A stretch of DNA of 64,000 nucleotides from Oligoflexus tunisiensis (GTDB lineage Bacteria > Bdellovibrionota_B > Oligoflexia > Oligoflexales > Oligoflexaceae). Position 1 is the first letter of the stretch. The number at the start of each line of letters is the position of its first letter. The translations under genes and the position numbers were made by a program. The DNA is taken from the NCBI RefSeq assembly GCF_001748245.1, contig NZ_BDFO01000001.1:3216499-3280498 (forward strand). The letters are read 5' to 3'. The notes under the pieces are model-generated. The model was not told the origin of the DNA and ran no database searches. It saw nothing but the letters and a program-made list of their open reading frames with translations. Shown in pieces: positions 33,535 through 41,356 of the stretch.

Positions 33535-35772
33535 TTAGAGCGCTGCGGCGCGCTCCTCGGCCGCTTCCCACATCTGCAGATAGGCCTCGGCCGATTGCAT
33601 GAGGGAATGGACGGCCTGCGCATCGACCTGTCTCAATTCCTCCACCCATTCCGCGAGCAGACCATAGTGGGCCACACCCTCGCGATCATAGTGGAAGATG
33701 CGATTGCCGGTCTGTGGCTGGAGAAACTGCACCTTGCCGTCGACCGACGTGAAGGGATAGGTGATGGTGATATCGTCCTCGCCCATGGCCTGCGAGCTGA
33801 CACCCTGAATGTCACTGCCGATGCCGACGCCGGACTGTGGGAAGAAGACCCCGCGCTCGCGACTGTATTGGTGGATGGCCTGGGCCGCATCCCGCGGACG
33901 CCCATTGGACGAGGCCATGAGTCCACCGAGACGGAACATGCGCTCGCGAATGTCGGGACGATTTTCAATCCAGCCGTGGGACGAGACAAAGCCGGGATAG
34001 TTCAGTTCCTCGAGCGTGGCCAGAGTATCCAAAAGAGTGGGGTAGGCCATGTGGTCGATTTCCAGGATCATGCCTTTTTCCGCCAGACGCTGGATCAGAT
34101 AGCGGCCGATATTCTGGAGCGGCCGCTTATTGCAGGCGGGAACTCCACCGGCGAATTCGGAGTATTCGGGCAGGGGTTTCAGTTTATCGATAAAGACCCA
34201 GCCGAGCAGCTTTGCGGCGAATTCACCGATCACGGGCACCTTTTTCACGGTATCGATCAGGAAGCTGAAATCCTCTTCTATGAACTTCTTCATGCTGAGC
34301 ACGCCCTGGGTGCCGTGAACGCCCTCCGGACATTTTTCGAGTTCCCAGTAATGGCCGCCGATGGGTTTGAAGAGGAGTTTTGCCGGATTCAAAAGATCCC
34401 CGAGATGCTCCACCTGGCTTGTGCTCAACTTGCTGGTTAGATGCATCCAGGCTCCGCTGGTGCCGCCTGCGGGCTTTGTTCCACCAAAGGCATTATCGAA
34501 GCGGTGAATGGGGAAAACCGAACGCACACCCATCTGATAAAGTTCATCGAGTTTCCGATCGACATAGGCTTCATCACACTGCCCCGAAGATTCGGTACAA
34601 TCAAAGAGCGTTCCGTATTCGCTGCCGAGGACCACGGCGAGTTTATTGTTCGCAATGACCTCGCGCGCTTCCCGCGAGGAGTTGACGACACGGAACCAGC
34701 CCTGGCCGGGCCCGCCTTCCTGGGCGTCGATGTAATTCTGCAGCTCATGAATGTAACGGACCTGCTGACCAACTTCCGCATCGCTGCGGCAATCACCTTC
34801 CGCTGCCTTGGGATGGAGGATCTGGAGCAGCTGACAGAACGTGGGATTGCCGGTGGTATTGGTGACCATCAGCCTGAGACCGGCAAGGTAGGCCCGTTCA
34901 ATCCAGCGGTAATAGGCCTGAATATGGGTCGTAGTGGTGCGATTGGGCCAATAAGGGAAATCCGGATAGCCCTGCACGGCGTGACCGGAACCATTCCCGC
35001 TTGAGGTTTGACCTTCCAGGAGATCCCATTCCCCATTTTTCCCGTGCAGCTGGGAACATTCCCCCAGGGCTTCGGTGATGCCGTAAGGATGGAAGATATG
35101 GCCGGACATCGCAGCGGCGCCCAGAGCCTTCGGAAACGCCAGATGAGTATGATAGTCGACAAAGCCGAAGACACCGTTCGCGGTGTCCTGAGGCTGATCA
35201 AATTCGGGGCTGACCTCGGCGTTCAGGTCCGCTTCCGGAAAGGCCCGACAGGCGGAAGGTTCCAGAGCAACAAATTCCAGAGCTGTTTCCTCGGGTTTCA
35301 GGGAGGCGATCGGGGGAGCCTGAAGAACGAAGGACCCATCACGCATCAGGAGTCGCGCTTCATTCGAGGCCGCGATCATCGTATAGGCTCCATTCACCGC
35401 CTGGCCGTCGTGAACGATTTCGAGTTTGCGGATGATCCATTCCGCTTTTGCATCCGCATGCCAAAGCCTTCGCAAATTCAACTGATCCGCGCCCAGCAGA
35501 GCGCCTTCAGCATCGGAGAGAAGAAAGCGACCGAGGCCCGTGGGCTTTAGGAAAAATGCGGAGGCCTGCTCCCTTTCCGCCTCAGCCAACAGACGATAGC
35601 CGCTCCGGCCTGTGGCTCCCAGCCTTTGTTCGCTGAGAGGTTTTTGGATCGCATAACAACCCTGCGCGAGCTCATAGGCTGGCGGCCCATCCTGAGCGGG
35701 TTGACAGGCACTCATGATTCCCCATGACAAAAGAAAAAACAGAACGCATCTGCACTTTTGCATTATCAACAT
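33535..35772 (-). CDS. Lipoprotein with M19 (membrane dipeptidase)-like domain
   Basis: The 745-residue protein has a lipobox ('GIMSAC'). Residues about 25-190 form an unrecognised N-terminal domain. From about 195 it follows the metallo-amidohydrolase fold of M19 dipeptidases: 'FVDYHTHLAF' (His-x-His ligands), 'VVLGSEYGTLF', 'GVRSVFPIHRFDNAFGG', 'ILEIDHMAYPTLLDTLA', 'GFVSSHGWIENRPDIRERM' and 'GVGIGSDIQG'. Substrate is unknown; some related large proteins of myxobacteria are only annotated by domain. Two ATGs are possible (35772 and 35763). It could cleave D,L-peptides near the cell surface. It is alone on its strand. Confidence 0.65.
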   Translation of the reverse strand: MLIMQKCRCVLFFLLSWGIMSACQPAQDGPPAYELAQGCYAIQKPLSEQRLGATGRSGYRLLAEAEREQASAFFLKPTGLGRFLLSDAEGALLGADQLNLRRLWHADAKAEWIIRKLEIVHDGQAVNGAYTMIAASNEARLLMRDGSFVLQAPPIASLKPEETALEFVALEPSACRAFPEADLNAEVSPEFDQPQDTANGVFGFVDYHTHLAFPKALGAAAMSGHIFHPYGITEALGECSQLHGKNGEWDLLEGQTSSGNGSGHAVQGYPDFPYWPNRTTTTHIQAYYRWIERAYLAGLRLMVTNTTGNPTFCQLLQILHPKAAEGDCRSDAEVGQQVRYIHELQNYIDAQEGGPGQGWFRVVNSSREAREVIANNKLAVVLGSEYGTLFDCTESSGQCDEAYVDRKLDELYQMGVRSVFPIHRFDNAFGGTKPAGGTSGAWMHLTSKLSTSQVEHLGDLLNPAKLLFKPIGGHYWELEKCPEGVHGTQGVLSMKKFIEEDFSFLIDTVKKVPVIGEFAAKLLGWVFIDKLKPLPEYSEFAGGVPACNKRPLQNIGRYLIQRLAEKGMILEIDHMAYPTLLDTLATLEELNYPGFVSSHGWIENRPDIRERMFRLGGLMASSNGRPRDAAQAIHQYSRERGVFFPQSGVGIGSDIQGVSSQAMGEDDITITYPFTSVDGKVQFLQPQTGNRIFHYDREGVAHYGLLAEWVEELRQVDAQAVHSLMQSAEAYLQMWEAAEERAAAL

Positions 35773-35993
35773 GTTGTGGCCCACCTGTTTGGGATTTTGT
35801 GAAAATCTTTTCGTTTGATAGCGCAAAACCCCAGCTTAAACAACAGGCAGGTCGGCCGCGGACTTTAAATCTTTTGATTGGACAAGTCGCTGCCTATGGG
35901 CTTTCCCTGGCTGGGTGGATGTTCTGGTAACTTCAGCCGGCTGAATTTGATAGAGTCTTACTGTGGAGAAAAGACCCTGCAGGGAGGCGATCG

Positions 35994-36410
35994 ATGGAAC
36001 CTGGACCGCTTTATCAAGTTGCCAACACCGCTGTTATTCCGTTCTGGCTCATGCTGGGCCTGATGCCCCGCCATCCCTTGACCGCTCGTCTGGTGCGCAG
36101 TGGAGCGGTCAGCTGTGTGATTGCCGTCGGCTATCTCCTCTGTTTTATATTAAGCAGCGGCGCGGACCTTTCAGGATTTGGAACGCTGGAAGGGGTGCGG
36201 TCGGTTTTTCAGAATGATTGGATTCTGCTCGGTGCCTGGCTGCATTATCTCGCCTTCGATCTTTATGTAGGCAGCACGATCGCGAATCATTACCTGCAGT
36301 ATGGAGGATCGCGCGTGATGCTGGGGTTGGAACTCTTTCTCACCTTGATGCTGGGACCCGTCGGCCTGCTCCTGCACAAGACCCGGCTGTTCTTCTCGCG
36401 CCGATCCTGA
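35994..36410 (+). CDS. ABA4-like (DUF4281) membrane protein
   Basis: The 138-residue protein has four membrane spans. It shows the ABA4-family pattern: 'FWLMLGLMPRHPLTARLVRS' near the first helix, 'WLHYLAFDLYVGSTIA' in the third, and a C-terminal 'LTLMLGPVGLLLH'. In plants ABA4 is needed for neoxanthin formation. The bacterial homologues have no established function. A strong ribosome site ('GGGAGG') precedes the ATG. No carotenoid gene lies nearby. Confidence 0.75.
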   Translation: MEPGPLYQVANTAVIPFWLMLGLMPRHPLTARLVRSGAVSCVIAVGYLLCFILSSGADLSGFGTLEGVRSVFQNDWILLGAWLHYLAFDLYVGSTIANHYLQYGGSRVMLGLELFLTLMLGPVGLLLHKTRLFFSRRS

Positions 36411-36546
36411 GTCTTTGACGAAGGATACCCAAAAGGCATTGGATTTTTCATGCAATATTCCGAAGACGGGCTCGTCATATGAGGCATCCGCTTAGGCCTG
36501 TATCAAAATAGGCCGGGTATTCCCCGTCAAGATAAGGACATATTTC

Positions 36547-37290
36547 ATGGTAGGACAGCTTTCTCTTGTGACCGCTCTTTTTCTTCTGACCAGCGCCTGC
36601 GCCACCAAAGTGGATGGACTCCAGGTCAGCGATAGCTTTCAACCCTCGACCCTGAAGAGCGGCGCCCTGGTCACCGGTGGTGTGGTGGATACCAAGGCCG
36701 GCGTCAAGCGCGAGGATTCCAACACCTACAGCGCGCTCATGCTGAGTGAAATCAAGGATGAACGCGAATACGTCAGCGTCAAGCCCGTGGAAACCCTGAT
36801 TCAGGCTCTTGGCGACAGCACGTATAACATCGTTTTGAATCAATACAGCAAGTCTGGTCTGGATGGAAACACTCTGGGTCAGATCGCCGAAAAGCTTCCC
36901 GGCGTTCGCTTTGTGGCTTTGGCGAAAATAGAAGGCGACACCACGGAAAAAGGTGAGAATCGTCAGGCCGCGTCGGAAACCAAGAACGATGATGGCAAGG
37001 TCATCAAAACTCCAGCCTCGGTGACCAAGACGCACAAGCGGACCGTGCTCGCTTCGATGCATATCTATGATCTGAAGAATCGCGATGTGGCTTTCTCGGG
37101 CCAGGTGTCGAAATCCAAGGAAACCAGCCGAAACTATACCATCAACACGGTGGGCAACGTTCTGTCGGTGGTGAATGCCATCCAGGGCAAGGACGATGAT
37201 GCCACCTATCCGACCCCCGAAGCCCCCAGCACCCGCGACGTGCTGGCGGAAGTTTTTGAAGGTTTTGCCGAGAATTTCCCCAAGGAATAA
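36547..37290 (+). CDS. Lipoprotein of unknown function
   Basis: The 247-residue product has a lipobox ('LLTSAC') and a mature chain of about 230 residues. It contains 'KPVETLIQALGDSTYNIVLNQ', then 'LPGVRFVALAKIEGD' and 'VLASMHIYDLKNRDVAFSGQ', alternating predicted helices and strands. This is a layout seen in periplasmic lipoproteins that resemble CsgG/TolB N-terminal folds, but no catalytic motif is present. I cannot name the family. It is convergent with the AI-2E permease gene. Confidence 0.6.
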   Translation: MVGQLSLVTALFLLTSACATKVDGLQVSDSFQPSTLKSGALVTGGVVDTKAGVKREDSNTYSALMLSEIKDEREYVSVKPVETLIQALGDSTYNIVLNQYSKSGLDGNTLGQIAEKLPGVRFVALAKIEGDTTEKGENRQAASETKNDDGKVIKTPASVTKTHKRTVLASMHIYDLKNRDVAFSGQVSKSKETSRNYTINTVGNVLSVVNAIQGKDDDATYPTPEAPSTRDVLAEVFEGFAENFPKE

Positions 37291-37311
37291 AAGTACCGCG
37301 ATGCGTGGCCG

Positions 37312-37327
37312 CAGCACTCAGGTGCTG
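37312..37327. terminator. Small stem-loop at a convergent gene end
   Basis: CAGCAC-TCAG-GTGCTG forms a 6-bp stem with a 4-nt loop. It includes the stop codon of the reverse-strand permease gene and starts 21 nt after the stop of the forward lipoprotein gene. No T-run follows. Confidence 0.35.
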
Positions 37328-38415
37328 TTGGCCCACCTCAGGATTTGCGGTTCGATCACCTCTTCATAAAAGATCTTCAGGCAGGCCGCGATGGGCAGCG
37401 CCAGGAGCAGTCCAAAGAAGCCGGCAATTTCACCGCCGATGAAGACGACGATCAAAACCGTAGCGGCGCTCATATCCAGCTGATCGCTTTGCACCCAGGG
37501 ACTCAAAACCCAGCCTTCCAAAAACTGCACGACGAAGAAGACCACACTCGGCCAGACCAGTATCGCCACGAGGCTCGCGTCGCCGCCAGCGCCCAGGGAC
37601 TCAAGATATTTCACAAGCACCGCCACCGGCCACAAAACGCCCGAGGCGAAGGGAATAATATTCAAAAGACCGGCCAGCATTCCCAGAATAAACCAGTAGG
37701 GGACATCCGCCAGCGCCCAGCCGACGGAATAAAGTCCTGCAACGATGAGCGAGACCAGAACCCGTCCGCGGAAAAATGTGGCCGTCGCCTGGTCCATCCT
37801 TTTGATGATGTGTTCCACGCGTTCCTTGCGACTTTGCGGAATGAAGCGATCGAGATACTCCACCATCGCATCAAAGCGCCAGGCAAAGAAAAAGAAATAG
37901 AGCGGAATCAAAAGAAAGAGCAGAGCTGCATAGCTGGTCGCTCCAATAATTTTTTTGATCCATTCATAGGCGCGGCCCGTGCGTGAGAGGACCTCTTTCG
38001 CAAGATCGACCCCTGACTCACCCTGTTTGCTGCTGATCCATTTCTGGAACTCGGCATTGAGATCCTGAATATTGCTGCGTTCAGCCAGGGTGTTGATATA
38101 CTGCGGAAGCTTTTCCGCCAGTGCTTGAGTCTGTTCCGCGGCGATGGGCCAGAGCCAGATAAAGAAGGCCACCAGCAGAAGCGTGGCGGCCGCGATAATC
38201 ATTCCCGCCGTCAAAGGTCGGGACCAGTTCCACCGGGCCTTGGCCTTGTGCAGGGTCGGGTTGAATAGGTAAGCCAGGACTAGCGCGACAAAGATAGGCA
38301 TAAAGATCGGCCACAGCCATTTGACAAAGCCAAAGAAGGCCACAATGACTGCAATGAGGAAAATGTCCCGCACCATCCTGATCTGCCAGAGATGAGGTCC
38401 ATAGAGATCTTTCAC
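37318..38415 (-). CDS. AI-2E family (PerM/TqsA-like) permease
   Basis: The 365-residue protein has the AI-2E transporter layout: two N-terminal spans ('IFLIAVIVAFFGFVKWLWPIFMPIFVALVLAYLF'-type region), a long soluble stretch, then four or five C-terminal spans including 'MLAGLLNIIPFASGVLWP' (the conserved G-x-x-x-x-I-P-x-x-G block) and 'FFGLLLALPIAACLKIF'. The family contains autoinducer-2 exporters and sodium/proton antiporters, so the substrate is open. It is a single gene. Confidence 0.88.
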   Translation of the reverse strand: MKDLYGPHLWQIRMVRDIFLIAVIVAFFGFVKWLWPIFMPIFVALVLAYLFNPTLHKAKARWNWSRPLTAGMIIAAATLLLVAFFIWLWPIAAEQTQALAEKLPQYINTLAERSNIQDLNAEFQKWISSKQGESGVDLAKEVLSRTGRAYEWIKKIIGATSYAALLFLLIPLYFFFFAWRFDAMVEYLDRFIPQSRKERVEHIIKRMDQATATFFRGRVLVSLIVAGLYSVGWALADVPYWFILGMLAGLLNIIPFASGVLWPVAVLVKYLESLGAGGDASLVAILVWPSVVFFVVQFLEGWVLSPWVQSDQLDMSAATVLIVVFIGGEIAGFFGLLLALPIAACLKIFYEEVIEPQILRWANST

Positions 38416-38550
38416 AGGCGACTCCTTTCAGGCGACAAGGCCTGTCAGGCACCCTAGCAAAAAGTTCTCCAAGTGTCAGGGGTTTGAAAGGAAGGGGGCG
38501 GGAGGAAGGCGCGGACCGGACCAGAGGTCGGCCGGCGCCTGGGCTGAGTT

Positions 38551-38865
38551 TCAATATTCATCGCTTTCGAGAGTATCATCCTCGGGCACGATCAAAAGAT
38601 AGTTATTGCGCTCCCTTTCACTGGCCTCTTCATCCGCTTCCAGACAGTAGCCATAGTCTGCGAGGCAGTCGGCGACTTCTTCCATAAAGCTTAAATACGG
38701 GCCGGGATGAGCCCGGGTTTTCGGGCGCAGGACGGCATTGTCCCAGCTCAGAATCAATTCATCCTGTTCGCCGGTTTCAATACGATGGAGTGAACCGAAC
38801 AGTCGATCGCGTCGCAGGATGTTTTCCACTTCAGCCTTTAAAGTGATCAGTGTGCTTGAGTCCAT
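38551..38865 (-). CDS. Small acidic cytoplasmic protein, unknown
   Basis: The 104-residue product has no signal peptide or membrane span. Its C-terminus is acidic ('PEDDTLESDEY'). A middle segment 'SWDNAVLRPKTRAHPGPYLSFMEEVADCLADYGYCLEADEEA' suggests a helical fold. The ATG at 38865 has 'GGAG' 11 nt upstream; GTG at 38874 is an alternative. No family is recognised and no functional claim is made. Confidence 0.5.
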   Translation of the reverse strand: MDSSTLITLKAEVENILRRDRLFGSLHRIETGEQDELILSWDNAVLRPKTRAHPGPYLSFMEEVADCLADYGYCLEADEEASERERNNYLLIVPEDDTLESDEY

Positions 38866-38885
38866 AGAAAACACTTCTCCAAAAT

Positions 38886-38894
38886 TGCTATACT
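38886..38894 (+). promoter_or_regulatory. Extended -10 promoter candidate
   Basis: TGCTATACT fits an extended -10 element (TGN plus TATACT, five of six). There is no recognisable -35 box 17 nt upstream. Transcription would start near 38901 and run to the gene at 39010 with a leader of about 110 nt. Confidence 0.35.
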
Positions 38895-39009
38895 GACATC
38901 ACTTAGTGCAAAGCGGCTGGCCGCAAGGCCGATGTCATTTCCGACCCCATCATAAGGGGATTCCGTAGAAACTCAAGGAAATGTCAACCAGGGCTCGAAG
39001 GCGAGGAGC

Positions 39010-39861
39010 ATGCCTGTGAAACGGAACCATATCCTGTTGTTAGCGGCTGGGTTGACCCTTTCCCTTGGGGGCCTCGGTTATCTCGCTTACAAGGCTCTGC
39101 CCTATCAGGCGCCTGCTGTTGCGAATGGGGAAGCGGGCACAGTTTCCGCCGAAGCCCCGATCGAAATCCGCCTCAGTCCGGAGGACCAGGGCTATGTGGA
39201 ATGTCCGGAGACGGACGATGCGATCGAGAGCCCGAATCCGGACACCGCTTCCGCACCGCAGCATCCGTCCTGCCTGGCCGATCTTTTGCCCTGGGCCGCA
39301 GCGCCTGCGCCTTTCCGTGTCGACTCATCCCTGGAAAGTCTGCGAACACAATGTGGAGCGGTCTTTGCGGACTTTTTGTTTTATCACGGCGCCGGTCAGT
39401 GCCAGTGGGGAACGGTGATGTTCCCAGGTACGGGCCGCGAGCTGCAAATCGTCTGGCATAACTGGCGCGAAAAGCGAAGTCCGCGGCTTCTCCGTTTTAT
39501 CGGCCCCGACCTGCACTTTGCCACGGGCCTGCGCCCAGGCCTCGCGCTCAAGGACGTCATGCAGCTGAACGGCAAACCCATAACCCTGACCGGATTTGGC
39601 TGGGAGGGTTCCGGTTACCATCGCAGTTTTCAGGGCGGAACGCTGCAGGGCTTCGATGCCCTGGACGCGCCTTATCGCATTCACTATACGATGGACTGGG
39701 ATCTCCTGGATGCAGCCACGGAAGCGGAACATGCGAGTGTGATCATCGGCGATTCCCCGCTCGAATCCACGGAGCCGGCCCTGGAAAAATTCAAGGCGCA
39801 GGTGGAATATATCGACTTTCGCTTCGGGATGGATGATACGACACCGCAATGGCCTTTGTGA
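39010..39861 (+). CDS. Membrane-anchored or secreted protein, unknown
   Basis: The 283-residue product has an N-terminal hydrophobic helix (about 7-28) and a polar linker up to about 85. A globular region follows with three Cys ('PSCLADLLPW', 'LRTQCGAVFAD', 'GAGQCQWG'), 'LRFIGPDLHFATGLRPGLALKDVMQLNGKPITLTGFGWEG' and a C-terminal strand-rich part. The stretch about 'GLRPGLALKDVMQLNGK' is reminiscent of small SmpA/OmlA-like 'G-x-T-x-x-x-V-x-x-x-x-G' loops, but this is weak. 'GAGGAG' immediately precedes the ATG. The protein probably faces the periplasm. Confidence 0.55.
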   Translation: MPVKRNHILLLAAGLTLSLGGLGYLAYKALPYQAPAVANGEAGTVSAEAPIEIRLSPEDQGYVECPETDDAIESPNPDTASAPQHPSCLADLLPWAAAPAPFRVDSSLESLRTQCGAVFADFLFYHGAGQCQWGTVMFPGTGRELQIVWHNWREKRSPRLLRFIGPDLHFATGLRPGLALKDVMQLNGKPITLTGFGWEGSGYHRSFQGGTLQGFDALDAPYRIHYTMDWDLLDAATEAEHASVIIGDSPLESTEPALEKFKAQVEYIDFRFGMDDTTPQWPL

Positions 39862-40020
39862 TAGCCGAACCCCGCCTAGGAACCCCCCGCAAAAAAAAAG
39901 AAGCATCGGCTCATCTTGAATTGTAATCCGGCCGAATAACTCCGGGGTGGAGCCGGCCGAGCCTTTCCAGCCGGACCCTGCTGGCGAAACTATGCATGGT
40001 TCTTTAACCTTGGATGACGC

Positions 40021-40407
40021 ATGAAGATTTTGATAGCCGACGATGAAGTGGATTTCCTCGACTATATGGTGGACATACTCGACGAGGCCTTTCAGAGGCC
40101 TGACATCACGAAAGCCACGAACGGCGCCCAGGCCTTGCATTTGTGTGCAGAAAGCACCTTTGATCTCATTTGCATTGACTATAGAATGCCGGTGATGAAT
40201 GGTTTGGAATTCACCCGTTTTCTCCGTCGTGAAGCGGGGCCGAATCAGTACACGGGCATCGTCTTCATATCGGGTTACCTCGACGATTTCATCATCGAAG
40301 CGGAGGCCCTGGTCGGCGTCTATTTCGTTGAGAAACCTATCCAGGCCAAACATCTGATGAGGGTCGCATCGCTGGCGATGCAAAAACCACTTAAAGTAAA
40401 GATTTGA
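40021..40407 (+). CDS. Single-domain response regulator
   Basis: The 128-residue protein is a bare receiver domain. It has the acidic pair in 'LIADDEVDFLDY', phospho-acceptor Asp in 'LICIDYRMPVMNG', the Ser of 'GIVFISGYLDD' and the conserved Lys in 'VYFVEKPIQ'. It has no output domain, so it should act like CheY or Spo0F by binding a partner. It precedes another receiver gene and the chemosensory operon on the same strand. Confidence 0.88.
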   Translation: MKILIADDEVDFLDYMVDILDEAFQRPDITKATNGAQALHLCAESTFDLICIDYRMPVMNGLEFTRFLRREAGPNQYTGIVFISGYLDDFIIEAEALVGVYFVEKPIQAKHLMRVASLAMQKPLKVKI

Positions 40408-40586
40408 AAATTCGTTGGGAAAACGGCTAGCGTAAACGGGCAGGCCCCGGCACGAGAAAACGCAGGTCCCACGCCTATGTTTTGATATTTTTCATTGAAT
40501 ACCGCATGTTATGGATCTAAATCTTCGTTTAATGGTCGATCCATCGGCTGCCGATAGAGAGTCAATCTCCAGAAAGGAGGAGCCGC

Positions 40587-41093
40587 ATGACTAATGATTC
40601 TGCGCGAATCCTGCTTATAGACGATGATTCCGATATTCTTGAACTGGTCAGCCACCACTTGATCGTTAACGGCTTCGTCGTCTCATGTGTTGAGAATGGT
40701 GAGGACGCGATCGAGATTCTCCGTGCAGAGCCTTTTGATGTCATCCTCTGCGATGAGGTGATGCCCGGAATGCAGGGAACAGAAGTTCTGGCTCGATCGC
40801 TCATGCATAGGATTGAGACGCCATTCCTCATGGTCACTGGTTTCGGAGAAGGGGAAATCGTGCGCAAGGCGCTGCGGTTGGGCGCCTTTGATTTTATCGA
40901 CAAGCCCATCAAGCTCGACGAGCTTTTGAAATGCGTCTATCGCGCGGCTGAGTTCAGCCGCCGATTGCGCAATGCGAAAATGGAGTCCAAGCAGCTGAAT
41001 GGCGATGTCGTGAATCAGGATAAAATAGAGCGCGATCGCCGCGTGGCTTCGCTGCTACGCCTGGTCAACAGCAATCGACGTAAAGCGGGTTAA
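40587..41093 (+). CDS. Response regulator with receiver and short helical tail
   Basis: The 168-residue protein has a receiver domain (1-120: 'LLIDDDSDILELVSHH', phospho-acceptor Asp in 'VILCDEVMPGMQGTE', 'LMVTGFGEGEIV', 'FIDKPIKLDELL'). A basic helical tail of about 45 residues follows. It starts with a near-perfect ribosome site (AAAGGAGG). A strong intrinsic terminator just after the stop separates it from cheA, so it is a transcription unit of its own. It is a good CheY candidate for the neighbouring CheA. Confidence 0.88.
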   Translation: MTNDSARILLIDDDSDILELVSHHLIVNGFVVSCVENGEDAIEILRAEPFDVILCDEVMPGMQGTEVLARSLMHRIETPFLMVTGFGEGEIVRKALRLGAFDFIDKPIKLDELLKCVYRAAEFSRRLRNAKMESKQLNGDVVNQDKIERDRRVASLLRLVNSNRRKAG

Positions 41094-41119
41094 GATCATC
41101 TCTCAAACGAAACTGCGGC

Positions 41120-41152
41120 TCGCCCGTGCTGGAAAGCAGGGCGATTTTTTTT
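41120..41152 (+). terminator. Strong rho-independent terminator before cheA
   Basis: The stem TCGCCC/GGGCGA is extended by TGCT/AGCA across a one-base bulge around a GGAA tetraloop. Eight T follow directly. It is 26 nt after the response regulator stop. Confidence 0.85.
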
Positions 41153-41309
41153 CGTGAATCGAAGGTGTTGATTCGTTTCCACTCTGTGGATCTCTTCCGC
41201 CAGCTTCGCACTCTGTTGCAAATCCGAAAAGAAATTAACCTTGGTCTGGGCTGTGTTATCTCCCACATCCCTGCAATGAATTAAAGAAGGCCTTACTTCA
41301 CCGATAGAA

Positions 41310-41338
41310 TTGACGCTCACTGTGCCTCGTCAAATAAG
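41310..41338 (+). promoter_or_regulatory. Sigma-70-like promoter candidate for the che operon
   Basis: TTGACG (five of six to the -35 consensus) is followed after 17 nt by AATAAG (four of six to the -10). The predicted start would leave only about 12 nt before the GTG at 41357, which is short, so this is tentative. Confidence 0.3.
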
Positions 41339-41356
41339 AAAAGTAGGGAAGAACGC

